Shown here piece after piece: positions 14,808 to 22,362 of a stretch of DNA of 22,362 nucleotides. Source of the stretch: CAZZEX01 sp964653285 (GTDB lineage Bacteria; Chloroflexota; Anaerolineae; B4-G1); assembly GCA_964653285.1 (NCBI GenBank), contig CAZZEX010000083.1, positions 1 through 22,362 of the forward strand. The letters run 5' to 3'. Under the pieces are notes generated by a model. It ran no database searches. It worked only from the letters and a program-made list of their open reading frames with translations, and was not told the DNA's origin. Both the position numbers and the translations under genes were made by a program. How positions within the stretch are numbered: the stretch's first letter is position 1; every line of letters starts with the position of its first letter.

Positions 14808-16148
14808 TTACTTGCCGTTGTTGTAGAGTTGCTGGCGCAGAGCGATGACCTCCCGCCGGAGGTTCGTGTCCTCCTCGATCAGATCGGCGATGCGCTCGCA
14901 GCCGTAGAGAATGGTGGTGTGGTCACGCCCACCCAACATGGCTCCGATCTGGGGCAGCGACCCACCGGTCTCCTTTCGAATGAGGTACATCGCGATCTGA
15001 CGTGGGCGTGCGATGGCCTTGCTGCGACTGCGCCCCTGGAGCGCAGTGACCTCGACGCCGAAGTGGAGCGCTACTGTCTCCACGATCTGGTCCGGGGTCA
15101 GTTTGCTACGCTGAGGGAGCAGATTGCTCAAGGCTGTCTCGGCAACCTCCGGCGTAAGAGGTTGATGGGTGAGGCTGGACAGGGCCAGCACCCGGTTGAG
15201 CGCACCTTCCAGTTCGCGGATGTTGCTCTGTATCTGGGTGGCGATGAGGACGAGGATCTCGTCGGGGACCGATGCGCCGCAGGTGTCGGATTTGGAGCGC
15301 AGGATGGCGATGCGTGTCTCCAGATCAGGCGGCTGGATGTCGGCGATCAATCCCCATTCGAAGCGGGAGCACAGTCGCTCCTCTAGCGTAACCATCGCCT
15401 TTGGTGCCCGGTCCGATGAGACGATGATTTGCTTGCCTGTGCCGTGGAGTGTGTTGAAGGTGTGGAAGAACTCCTCCTGAGTGCTTTCCTTGCCAGCGAT
15501 GAACTGGACATCGTCCACGAGCAGGACGTCGGCAGTACGGTACTTTTCGCGGAAAGCAGCGGTGATGTGGGAACGGATGGCCTCGATGAGGTCGTTGGTG
15601 AATTTCTCGGATGAGACGTAAAGTACCCGCAGGCCTTGCGCCTGGCAGCTATGCCCGATGGCGTTTAGGAGGTGCGTCTTGCCCAGGCCTACCCCGCCGT
15701 AGATAAAAAGCGGGTTGTAGGCGCCGGCGGGGTACTCGGTGACGGCCATGGAGGCTGCGTGGGCTAGACGGTTGCCCGGCCCCACCACGAAACTGTCGAA
15801 GGTGTAGCGCGGGTTCAGGTTAGCGGGAGGGGGGGCTGGGATCGAGGTTGAGACCGCTGGGGGCAGGTTGAGCAAAGGAACGTCATCTTGCTGCCGAGGT
15901 TCCTCACTCCACACGACGAACTTGACTGCGACGGTCTGACCAGCCAGTCGGGCAAGGGTGCGCTTGATAGTGGCGAGCAACCGATTCTCCAGCCAGTCCT
16001 TGGCATAGCCGTTCTTGACGCCAATGATAAAGGTGCTATCTTCGTACTTCAGCAACCTGGAATCGCGCAGCCAGGTATCGAAGGTGGCCTGGGTCATTTG
16101 CAGTTGAAGTTCGCCGAGGGCGGCCGACCAGATGTGATTAGGTTTCAT
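14808..16148 (-). CDS. dnaA: Chromosomal replication initiator protein DnaA
   Basis: A 446-residue AAA+ initiator that binds DnaA boxes and unwinds oriC. Domain I is at residues 1-85 (IWSAALGELQLQMTQATFDT). A Pro-rich linker covers about 85-112. Domain III opens with YTFDSFVVGPGNRLAHAA and has Walker A GGVGLGKTH (151-159) and Walker B VLLVDDVQFIAGK (208-220). Sensor and arginine-finger region PKAMVTLEERLCSRFEWGL follows. Domain IV carries the DNA-binding signature GGRDHTTILYG near 406-416. ATG 16148 gives the usual domain I start; an in-frame GTG at 16217 would add 23 residues of unlike composition. Neither start has a clear Shine-Dalgarno. The gene points toward the origin, and dnaN does not follow it, unlike the common dnaA-dnaN order. 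Confidence 0.96.
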   Translation of the reverse strand: MKPNHIWSAALGELQLQMTQATFDTWLRDSRLLKYEDSTFIIGVKNGYAKDWLENRLLATIKRTLARLAGQTVAVKFVVWSEEPRQQDDVPLLNLPPAVSTSIPAPPPANLNPRYTFDSFVVGPGNRLAHAASMAVTEYPAGAYNPLFIYGGVGLGKTHLLNAIGHSCQAQGLRVLYVSSEKFTNDLIEAIRSHITAAFREKYRTADVLLVDDVQFIAGKESTQEEFFHTFNTLHGTGKQIIVSSDRAPKAMVTLEERLCSRFEWGLIADIQPPDLETRIAILRSKSDTCGASVPDEILVLIATQIQSNIRELEGALNRVLALSSLTHQPLTPEVAETALSNLLPQRSKLTPDQIVETVALHFGVEVTALQGRSRSKAIARPRQIAMYLIRKETGGSLPQIGAMLGGRDHTTILYGCERIADLIEEDTNLRREVIALRQQLYNNGK

Positions 16149-16586
16149 TGTAGAAATATGGGCAACGACCGATTGGCAGTGAGAAGCAGCGCGGAGGCAG
16201 AAGAACGGATTTCGCACTCCGTGGAACTGGCGGCTCTTTCGCGTTGCCAGCCAAAGCGGCTGATTGTGGCAAGCCTTTCCTCGCGATGGTCAGTTGCTTC
16301 CCGCCCTTGAAGTGATCCCATTTTACCAAAAGAGCGCATTCCTGGCAACCGTTTTTGGTCGTAGCGAACTTAAAAGAGGCAATGTTTTAAGGTGGATTAC
16401 GGAGAGTGTCTGACCAATTGGCGACGCGTCGTGTTTCTCCCTATCCCTTCGGTTTGCGGGAGGTGGCAACCCCAAGATGTAGGGGTGATACGCGCAAGAG
16501 GCTTCTGGGCGGCTGCGTGCTACTTCCAAGAACTACGCTGCACGCAGGTCAGAATTGGCTAACAGTGCCCAATCTGTTTCAGCAGT
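16149..16586. other. Gene-free region upstream of dnaA
   Basis: A 438-bp stretch holding the dnaA leader and promoter (16320-16348). Near its right end are inverted arms CTGCGTGC (16513-16520) / GCACGCAG (16540-16547) and an imperfect hairpin at 16550-16576; either could end the minus-strand PAP2 operon, though neither has a U-run. No tRNA, rpmH or convincing small gene was found. Confidence 0.5.
16320..16348 (-). promoter_or_regulatory. Sigma70 promoter for dnaA
   Basis: On the minus strand, TTGCCA (16348-16343) and TAAAAT (16325-16320) are 17 bp apart. The leader to ATG 16148 would be about 165 bases. No DnaA box was recognised close to it. Confidence 0.65.
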
Positions 16587-17102
16587 TCAGAACATCACCT
16601 GCAACACCAGGCCGGCCAGCAAGCCGGCTGCCCATCCACCGATGATGTCTGAGGCGAAGTGAACCTGAAGCGCGACTCGGGACAGCCCGACCAGCCCAGC
16701 CCAGAACAGTAGCAGCACGAATCCCCAGGGAGGGAAGAGTGGGGCCAGCAGCACGACCAGGCAGGCGGAACGGCCAGTGTGACCGGACGGGAAGGCATGG
16801 CGATCAAACCGCGTGTAGAACCACTGCCCTTTTCCTGGCGGGCGCTGGCGGCGGAAGAGCCACTTAAGGGCGGTGACGACCGTGCCAGCGACCAGCGTTC
16901 CGGCCAGCACGCGCCACCCGAAGTCGTGCCAGGCCGCATCCCCCCAGATGAGCGCCACGGCCGCACCGCCCAGCCAGAGCGGACTGTCGCCGGTGTGAGC
17001 GACGACGAGCGCCAGCAGGCGCAGGCCGCGCGCCTCACGTGAGATGGCGAGGTGCGCCGACAATTGCTGGTCGAGGGTGATGAGCCGCTGTAGAGAGAGC
17101 AT
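16587..17102 (-). CDS. PAP2-family membrane phosphatase
   Basis: A 171-residue integral membrane phosphatase that removes phosphate from lipid phosphates or pyrophosphates such as phosphatidic acid or undecaprenyl pyrophosphate. All three catalytic motifs are present: K80-X6-R87-P88 (KWLFRRQRP), P105-SGH (FPSGHTGRSA) and S141-R-X5-H148-X3-D152 (SRVALQVHFASD). About five hydrophobic helices flank them. It is the last gene of a three-gene operon, starting 3 bp after the nucleotidyltransferase stop, so translation is probably coupled. The pairing with a nucleotidyltransferase hints at a lipid or polyprenyl-linked pathway; the substrate is unknown. Confidence 0.9.
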   Translation of the reverse strand: MLSLQRLITLDQQLSAHLAISREARGLRLLALVVAHTGDSPLWLGGAAVALIWGDAAWHDFGWRVLAGTLVAGTVVTALKWLFRRQRPPGKGQWFYTRFDRHAFPSGHTGRSACLVVLLAPLFPPWGFVLLLFWAGLVGLSRVALQVHFASDIIGGWAAGLLAGLVLQVMF

Positions 17103-17105
17103 CCC

Positions 17106-17906
17106 CTACGAGGTGTTGGCAGCGCGTGCTTCCAGTTCGGCGCGAGCGATCTCCAACTGGAACGGTTTATCCACGTCCATCCCTATCTCGGCGTAGGGAA
17201 AGGGGATGGCTCGGCCGCGCATGTTGAGCGCTTTGCTGGCGCGCCGTTCGGCCTCGGCCAGAGACAGACGGCGGATGATGAGTTTGAATAGGGGCCACAA
17301 GCCGATCATACGGGCCTGACGTAGTGCGTTCTTGCGTGCCCCGGCCAGGCTCTGCCACAAATCCCGCTGGCTGAGGGTTATGCTGGGGCGGATTAGAAAA
17401 AGATCGCCGCCAGCGAAATCTCCTTCGCGCAGGTGGACGTAACTGCGGCGCGATTCGGGGAAGCGCGCTTCCATCACCGATCGCTCGACGATGCTGTAGT
17501 ACAGGTCATGGTCGGTGCGGAGGCACTCTTCGATGAAGGTGTCCACGATGGCTGGGGTAATGGTGGGCAGGTCGGAACTGCTGAGTAGCACTGCGTCCAG
17601 GTCGGGATAATGGGCTAGCGCGTGTTGGAGACCGGCTTCCGCGTTAGCCAGAATACCCCCGGCGTCGGGCACGTGCTCGATAGGCACCAGGAACTGCACC
17701 TCGGCAGCGGGATCGAGCGCGACGACGATGATGCGCTGGACGTAGCGGGATCCGGCCAGGGCGTCCACCACGTGGACGACCATCGGTTTGCCGGCGATGG
17801 GGATGAGGGCCTTTGGCTTGCCCTGGGTGTACTCGGCCAGCGGATCATCCTCTCCAGGACTCCAACCGGCTGTGACGACGGCCGCGACTGACGGTTGTTC
17901 GTTCAT
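17106..17906 (-). CDS. MobA-like NTP transferase domain protein
   Basis: A 266-residue cytoplasmic nucleotidyltransferase with a GT-A-like Rossmann fold. The nucleotide loop starts VAAVVTAGWSPGEDDPL and includes GKPKALIPIAGKPMVVHVVD (Lys of G-X-X-K-A-L near 32). The metal-binding acidic motif is LLSSSDLPTITP near residue 113. The C-terminal half (RRSYVHLREGDFAGGDLFLI and GMDVDKPFQLE) fits a family that transfers NMP to a sugar or polyol phosphate, or to molybdopterin; the DVDKP motif is shared with MobA-like proteins. The exact substrate is undetermined. AGGAGGAGAGG directly precedes ATG 17906. The gene starts 9 bp after the upstream stop. Confidence 0.85.
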   Translation of the reverse strand: MNEQPSVAAVVTAGWSPGEDDPLAEYTQGKPKALIPIAGKPMVVHVVDALAGSRYVQRIIVVALDPAAEVQFLVPIEHVPDAGGILANAEAGLQHALAHYPDLDAVLLSSSDLPTITPAIVDTFIEECLRTDHDLYYSIVERSVMEARFPESRRSYVHLREGDFAGGDLFLIRPSITLSQRDLWQSLAGARKNALRQARMIGLWPLFKLIIRRLSLAEAERRASKALNMRGRAIPFPYAEIGMDVDKPFQLEIARAELEARAANTS

Positions 17907-17915
17907 CCTCTCCTC

Positions 17916-18818
17916 CTACTCGTTCAATCGTTGGAGCGTGGGCTTAAGATCGAGCCGCTCCAGCATCCCCTGGAGTTCGTCAGTGGTGAGCGGTCGCCCC
18001 TTGCCTGCGACGGCGACCAGGGCGGCCTCCATCATGTTGGTGCCGAAGGAGCGACCCTCCAGCCGTGGAGTGGAGGTAACCAGGTAGCGCACCCCGCGCT
18101 GGCGGAAGGCCTCGATGTCGGCGGGAGTGGTAGTGTTGGTGGCGATGACCTTGCCGTCGAGCCGCTCGGGCATGTGGTGCTTGATGTAGAGGCAATCGCC
18201 GCTGATGACGGTGGCCCAGGCGTACCACTTGTCGAACTTGGGTACAATCTCCTCCTGCTTCTCGCCGGTGGGATAGAGGAACTCCAGCGGCAACCGGCCG
18301 ACGATGGGCATGAGGATGCGGGCCAGGATACGCAGCCCGCTCAGCGACCGAATAGGGATGGGGATGCCCAGAGCAAATCCCAGGTCGCCGCAGATGATCT
18401 CATAGCCCGCTTCGTCGAAGGAGACGGCGCTACCGTAGCGGTCCACCCCGGCGGTGATGAGCGCCCGTTTGGGCTGGATCTCGTCTCCGATCTCCCGCTC
18501 GATGAACTGGGCGATGCCGCGCTCCAGGGTCTGCTTAAGGCCGCCCCCGTCTACGACCGGCGTCTGCCGGACGCCGGTGACCAGTTTCTGCGCGTCGTAG
18601 AGAGGATAATAGCGATCGGCGACTGTCATGCCCAGATCAATGCCTCCCACGCCGAAGGCATCCACCTTCCCATCTAGTTCATTGTACAACTGGATGGCTT
18701 TCTCCACATCACCGTCGGTGCCGATGCGCTCGATGGTGATCTCCTCGCCCAGCAGTGTGATGGTGACCTTCTTGTCACGGGTAACACTCCCCAGGCTGAT
18801 GCTGATGGCTCGTTTCAT
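17916..18818 (-). CDS. Conserved protein of the family often annotated quinate 5-dehydrogenase
   Basis: A 300-residue cytoplasmic protein. Its opening MKRAISISLGSVTRDKKVTI, then ITIERIGTDGD and KVDAFGVGGIDLGMTVADRY, matches my memory of a conserved family in Chloroflexota, Firmicutes and others that databases label quinate 5-dehydrogenase. I see no clear GXGXXG NAD site, so the enzymatic name is not well founded. Other landmarks are PVVDGGGLKQTLERG, GDLGFALGIPIPI and ATNTTTPADIEAFRQRGVRY. GGAGGG lies 7 bases before ATG 18818. First gene of the operon with the nucleotidyltransferase and PAP2 phosphatase, with its own strong promoter. Confidence 0.7.
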   Translation of the reverse strand: MKRAISISLGSVTRDKKVTITLLGEEITIERIGTDGDVEKAIQLYNELDGKVDAFGVGGIDLGMTVADRYYPLYDAQKLVTGVRQTPVVDGGGLKQTLERGIAQFIEREIGDEIQPKRALITAGVDRYGSAVSFDEAGYEIICGDLGFALGIPIPIRSLSGLRILARILMPIVGRLPLEFLYPTGEKQEEIVPKFDKWYAWATVISGDCLYIKHHMPERLDGKVIATNTTTPADIEAFRQRGVRYLVTSTPRLEGRSFGTNMMEAALVAVAGKGRPLTTDELQGMLERLDLKPTLQRLNE

Positions 18819-18870
18819 AGAGTGTCCCTCCTGGTTGATAGCGATAATGGCACTCGTACATGATAACCCG

Positions 18871-18894
18871 CCAGCGCGGCGGGCGGTGCGCTGG
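18871..18894 (-). promoter_or_regulatory. Inverted repeat in the leader of the three-gene operon
   Basis: Exact 7-bp GC-rich arms CCAGCGC / GCGCTGG with a 10-base loop, between the predicted start site and the ATG at 18818. It could form a leader hairpin. Confidence 0.35.
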
Positions 18895-18926
18895 CTGCGT
18901 CTGATTCCGGAGCATTGCGCCGGGGC

Positions 18927-18955
18927 ATTCTATCAGGCCGATGGGGTTGTGTCAA
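18927..18955 (-). promoter_or_regulatory. Sigma70 promoter for the three-gene operon
   Basis: On the minus strand, TTGACA (18955-18950) and TAGAAT (18932-18927) are 17 bp apart. The leader is about 100 bases. Confidence 0.7.
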
Positions 18956-18983
18956 CTTTGAGTTGCGGGGGTGAGCCGTAAGG

Positions 18984-21900
18984 CTACGGGCTGGGGGCGG
19001 GTGACTTCTCTGGTCGCCAGTCCGCCGTCGCCGCAGACAGCACGAGCAACTCGCCGGACTCGGTGCCCACGAAAAGCATCTCTTCCCCACTCGTCTCCGC
19101 CACGGCGACGGCGCTGGGGGCGCTATCGGCCAGCGCCGGGTGCGAAAGCCAGGCCCAACTGGCCCCTCCATCGGTCGAACGGTACAGCGTGTCCCACGTG
19201 AGCCAGTAGAGCGTCGGTGGCTCGCCTGCGCCGGTGAGCACCTCCACGCCGTACTCGGCCGGGCCGGCGGAGATTGTCTCCCAGGTCATGCCTCCGTCGG
19301 CGGAGCGCTGCAGGTCGCTGCTCCAACTGCGATAGAGCTCACCTCTGCCGGTGAGCGTGTGCCAGGCGGCACGAATCGCCTGGGTATAGGTGTAGGGGAC
19401 GCCGCCATCGGGGCTGGCGAAGGGACCAGCCCCGGCAACCTCAACCGGGCTCCAGCGCCCGTCCCCGCCCAACTGCCAGATGGTAGACACCGGCCAGTTT
19501 TGCTGTTCCGGCCACGTGCCAGTGGCGAGCAAGTACACCTCGCTATCGGCGTCGGCGTGGATGCGACTGACCCGCAGGTGGGCCAGCCCCTGGCTGAAGG
19601 GGACCCAGGTGTCCCCGCCGTCGTCGGAACGGTAGACCCCCTCGCCCCAGGATGCATCCTCCGTCTCCGCCCGCCAGGCGGCGGGCACGGCCGCTGCGTA
19701 GAGGGTGGAATCGGGGGCGAAGGCCAGGTCGTTGGGCGCGCCAGGCAGCCCGCCGTGTAATTCCTCCCACGTCTGGCCATCGCCGGTGGAGCGGTAGAGG
19801 TGGGAGGTGTAGCCCTCGCGGTCGTAAGCGCGCACAAAGAGAGTGCCGTCGGGCAGGGGGAGGATGCCTTCGGGTGGGCCGGGCAGGTGTGCGGTTGGCT
19901 GCGGGGGCACCGTTTCGGGCCAGCCGCCGGTCCCTTCCAGCACGAGGACCTGTTGGCCGGCCAGGAGGTAGACCCTGCCTGTGCGGACGTCCACGGCGGC
20001 GGGCACTAATCTCTCGTCTCCCTCGTCGCTCGGATACATCCAGCCGATGAGGTCGAGCGTCTCCCCATTGAGGACAAGCAGGCGTGGGCCGTCGGTCAGG
20101 TAGAGGTGACCGGTGGCGGGGTTGTAGAGCGGCTGGCCGTAGAACCCATCCCGCCAGGCTGGTTCGGTCAGGGACCGGCCAGAGCATTGCTCCAGCGTCA
20201 GGTCAGTGTAGGCGGCCAGGGTGTAGATGACGCGATAGCCGCCGGTGGTGCGGGCGACGAAGGCGCGCCCGGTGAGCGGGTCGACGGCGACGTGGTTGGT
20301 GGGGCCTGGCTTGCCCACCCAGGTGGAATAGGTGGTGACGTGTGTGAGTCCGCTGCGGGGATCCACGACGACACCGGTGGGCTGGGTGCAGCCGTTGCAG
20401 CCCCCGTTCCGGGCGGTGCGTCCCTCGATCACGGTCAGCGTCGCGCTGTCGCCGCTATACACGTCTTCCTCGAGGATGTAGACCCGCCCGTCGGCGGGGC
20501 TGGCGGTGGGGCGGCCTGGCTGGGAGATGGTGCCGCGCCGTTCGAGCGTCGCCAGGTCGTAGACGGAGATGCCGGCCGCAAATTCATCTCCGGCGTAGAG
20601 CCAGCCGTGCGTTGTGTCCACATCCACGTAGCCGCCCACGCCCGGCAGCAACTGTACCTCGTCGTGGGTCTGGAGGTCAAGCACGCGCACGTCGCCGCCC
20701 TCGTCGCCGACGAAGAGGATGTCGTGGTCGGGCGCGACGGCGGCGGAGACCGGCTTACGGGAGAGTGCCATCCGGTACACAGGCTGCAGCGTGGCGGCGT
20801 CGAGGGCCAGGATGAAGGAGCGGTCGGCGAAGTAGAGCCGTCCGTGCATGCTGTCCAACACCCACGGAGCGCCAGCGGGCACCGGCACATCGGCCACTCC
20901 CGCGCCCGTGGCCGGGTCGAACCCCGCGATCCAGGTGCTGAGGTCGAAGTCCTCGTAAACGGTGTAAACGCGCCCTGTGGCCGGGTCAACGCGCAGTTTC
21001 TCCCCCGGACGGATGGTAGAGAAGCCCTCTGCGGGCTGGGGTACGCTGAAGAGCGTGCCCAGCAACTGGCCGCTGGCCGTGTCGAAGCCCAGTATATGGC
21101 TCTCATGCGTGTAGGCGTAGGCGCGTTCACGGCGTGGGTCGGCGGTCAGCATCCACGCCTGTTCCTCGACCAGGTTGGCTGACTCCAGGGACGTTGCGTT
21201 GAGGACGTCCACGAAATGGCGCGCCGATGGAGCAGATGAGGTATCGTCCGCAGGCTGCTGGCGGGAGACGAAGATGCGGTCGGCCGGCCCATCGAAGGCT
21301 ACGCTCATACCGGGTTCTCCGGGGCCGATTTCTCGCTCGGCAAGCAGGTCACCGCCGGTGCCTGCGTAGACTCGCACGGCCGTCGCTTCCTGACCGCCGA
21401 CGACGGCGAACCGGCCATCGTCGGCCAGGTCGAAGGCAGTGATGTCGGTGATGTCCAGCGCTGTCCCGCCTTGTAGCGGGATGAGGTGCAGTGTGCCGCC
21501 GCCCACTGTCGGGTCCCCAGGCAGGCCGACGTAGATCCACCCGTCGCGCACTGCCGCCCGTGCTTCGTACAACTCCCCGCCGACGAATCTGTCCTGGGCG
21601 TAGCCGAGGGGCTCCCGGGCCACGATTCGGCCTGTGCCAGCGTCAGCGACGACCAACTCGCTACCATCCTGGCCGAGGGCGTAGAGTGCCCCACCGTCCC
21701 ACAGCAGGAAGCGCGGCTCGAATGGGAGGACGTGGGGCTCCTGTACCTGGCCCGTGGCGGGGTCAATTACCGTCAGACAGGGCTGACCGTCGCGCACGCC
21801 CGCTGTGTGGAGGTAGCCGGACGCCTGATCCACAGCCAGCGCACTGCCCGCGCATACCTGCGGTTCCTCGCCCAGTTTGATGGTGGCAGTCACAACTGGC

Positions 21901-22109
21901 AGCGGGCCGGGTTGAGAGGTGGTGGTGGGTGTGGGGGTGTGGGGGGGTAGGGAGGCAGGTGTGGCGGTGGCGTAGATGCTGGCGGCGCCGGCGGTCGTCG
22001 TCGCGGGGACGTCCGGGCTTGCCCTGAGCGCAGTCGAAGGGGTGGGAGTCTCTCGACCGCAGGCTACCAGCAGTGTGGAGAGGGCTATCAGCGCTGCCAG
22101 ATTTTTCAT
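18984..22109 (-). CDS. Large secreted lipoprotein with beta-propeller and Asp-box (BNR) repeats
   Basis: A 1041-residue exported protein. MKNLAALIALSTLLVAC is a type II signal peptide with lipobox LVAC (lipidated Cys17). A Thr/Pro/Ala-rich linker covers about residues 20-70. A long array of beta-propeller blades of YVTN/PQQ-like type follows (repeated D-x-x-T/S-G-R-V-Y units such as DPATGRVYTVYED and DVRTGRVYLLAG), to about residue 730. The C-terminal part has four Asp-boxes: YRSTGDGQTW (about 773), YRSDDGGDTW (825), LQRSADGGMTW (932) and YRSTDGGASW (974), as in sialidase-like and YCF48-like propellers. No catalytic sialidase triad was recognised. ATG 22109 gives the signal peptide; longer in-frame starts overlap the upstream gene. 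It is probably a surface-anchored binding or sensing protein. Confidence 0.85.
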   Translation of the reverse strand: MKNLAALIALSTLLVACGRETPTPSTALRASPDVPATTTAGAASIYATATPASLPPHTPTPTTTSQPGPLPVVTATIKLGEEPQVCAGSALAVDQASGYLHTAGVRDGQPCLTVIDPATGQVQEPHVLPFEPRFLLWDGGALYALGQDGSELVVADAGTGRIVAREPLGYAQDRFVGGELYEARAAVRDGWIYVGLPGDPTVGGGTLHLIPLQGGTALDITDITAFDLADDGRFAVVGGQEATAVRVYAGTGGDLLAEREIGPGEPGMSVAFDGPADRIFVSRQQPADDTSSAPSARHFVDVLNATSLESANLVEEQAWMLTADPRRERAYAYTHESHILGFDTASGQLLGTLFSVPQPAEGFSTIRPGEKLRVDPATGRVYTVYEDFDLSTWIAGFDPATGAGVADVPVPAGAPWVLDSMHGRLYFADRSFILALDAATLQPVYRMALSRKPVSAAVAPDHDILFVGDEGGDVRVLDLQTHDEVQLLPGVGGYVDVDTTHGWLYAGDEFAAGISVYDLATLERRGTISQPGRPTASPADGRVYILEEDVYSGDSATLTVIEGRTARNGGCNGCTQPTGVVVDPRSGLTHVTTYSTWVGKPGPTNHVAVDPLTGRAFVARTTGGYRVIYTLAAYTDLTLEQCSGRSLTEPAWRDGFYGQPLYNPATGHLYLTDGPRLLVLNGETLDLIGWMYPSDEGDERLVPAAVDVRTGRVYLLAGQQVLVLEGTGGWPETVPPQPTAHLPGPPEGILPLPDGTLFVRAYDREGYTSHLYRSTGDGQTWEELHGGLPGAPNDLAFAPDSTLYAAAVPAAWRAETEDASWGEGVYRSDDGGDTWVPFSQGLAHLRVSRIHADADSEVYLLATGTWPEQQNWPVSTIWQLGGDGRWSPVEVAGAGPFASPDGGVPYTYTQAIRAAWHTLTGRGELYRSWSSDLQRSADGGMTWETISAGPAEYGVEVLTGAGEPPTLYWLTWDTLYRSTDGGASWAWLSHPALADSAPSAVAVAETSGEEMLFVGTESGELLVLSAATADWRPEKSPAPSP
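22015..22042 (-). repeat. Dispersed short repeat in the lipoprotein linker (copy 3)
   Basis: On the minus strand CCCCTTCGACTGCGCTCAGG then GCAAGCCC. It encodes PSTALRASP at about residues 23-31, just after the lipobox, and shares the core with the selB and rarA copies. Confidence 0.8.
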
Positions 22110-22120
22110 GACGAACTTAC

Positions 22121-22362
22121 TTATCTTTCCTCCAGCACCCGCGCCACCACCTGCGCCAGTTGCTCCAGGCTCGGAGGCTTGGGCAACCATTCTATCATCC
22201 CCTGCGCCCGCAGTTCCTCCAATTTCTTCTCCAACGGGTGGCCGGTCAGCAGCACTACCTTCACCGCCAGGCCACGCTGCCTCAAGGCTTGCAACAACGT
22301 GACACCGCCCATCCCCGGCATCACCACGTCGCTCAGCACCAGCGCGACCTTCCCCCCTCTCT
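22121..22362 (-). CDS. Receiver (REC) domain, C-terminal end of a response regulator or hybrid histidine kinase
   Basis: About 80 residues of a two-component receiver domain whose start lies beyond the right edge. The phospho-acceptor Asp is in LVLSDVVMPGMGG. The switch Thr is in VVLLTGHP, and the conserved Lys is in WLPKPPS. The protein ends VARVLEER a few residues after the last helix, with no output domain. It is therefore either a stand-alone receiver or, more likely from its style, the tail of a hybrid kinase. It ends 11 bp before the lipoprotein ATG, so the two are probably one transcription unit. An ATG at 22339 lies inside the domain and is not a credible start. Confidence 0.85.
   Translation of the reverse strand, partial: RGGKVALVLSDVVMPGMGGVTLLQALRQRGLAVKVVLLTGHPLEKKLEELRAQGMIEWLPKPPSLEQLAQVVARVLEER

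Noticed and set aside
20106..21182. Plus-strand open frame of 358 codons
   Set aside because: It is antisense to the propeller lipoprotein, a GC-rich shadow rich in Gly, Val and Ala with no domain.
22121..22190. Start of the propeller protein at 22190
   Set aside because: It would overlap the receiver domain and bury the signal peptide; ATG 22109 gives a proper lipoprotein signal.

Overview
The window is a GC-rich stretch of bacterial chromosome with mostly housekeeping genes and one replication origin region. I infer an uncultivated Chloroflexota (Anaerolineae-like) lineage. The grounds are the gene content, a Thr/Pro-rich linker in a beta-propeller lipoprotein, and short dispersed repeats (core TTCGAC..GCTCAGGGCA) inside reading frames. 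No rRNA or other marker is present to prove this. No tRNA, CRISPR array or insertion sequence was recognised.

Layout. (1) 1-911, minus strand: a GT4 glycosyltransferase cut by the left edge. It diverges from (2) a long coiled-coil protein (1032-2243) and selB (2255-4222), the selenocysteine elongation factor, through two back-to-back sigma70 promoters. selB carries two repeat insertions. (3) rarA (4273-5646, minus) lies convergent to selB and downstream of (4) an overlapping three-gene operon (9397-5659, minus). That operon encodes membrane subunits related to complex I, Mrp and Hyf; its order resembles hyfD-E-F, but no partner complex is present. (5) rpoD, the primary sigma factor (9597-10784, minus), diverges from (6) a plus-strand run: a UPF0173 metal-dependent hydrolase, an unknown acidic protein, a frameshifted small membrane protein, a ferredoxin with an Asp in place of one cluster cysteine, and an MFS (GPH/SLC45-like) transporter. 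(7) 14289-14807 is a probable oriC, with an AT-rich segment, a DnaA-trio-like string and a cluster of DnaA boxes, next to dnaA (14808-16148, minus). dnaN and rpmH are not beside it. (8) 18818-16587, minus: an operon of a protein usually annotated quinate 5-dehydrogenase, a MobA-like nucleotidyltransferase and a PAP2 phosphatase. (9) 22109-18984, minus: a large lipoprotein beta-propeller with Asp-box repeats. It follows (10) the terminal receiver domain of a response regulator or hybrid kinase cut by the right edge.

Strong promoter-like pairs (TTGACA or TTGCxx with spacers of 16-18 bp and TATAAT-like -10s) can be seen for eight transcription units. They give a coherent operon map. The most notable points are the origin architecture, the orphan antiporter-like operon with a perfect palindrome at its predicted transcription start, and the repeat insertions in selB and rarA.
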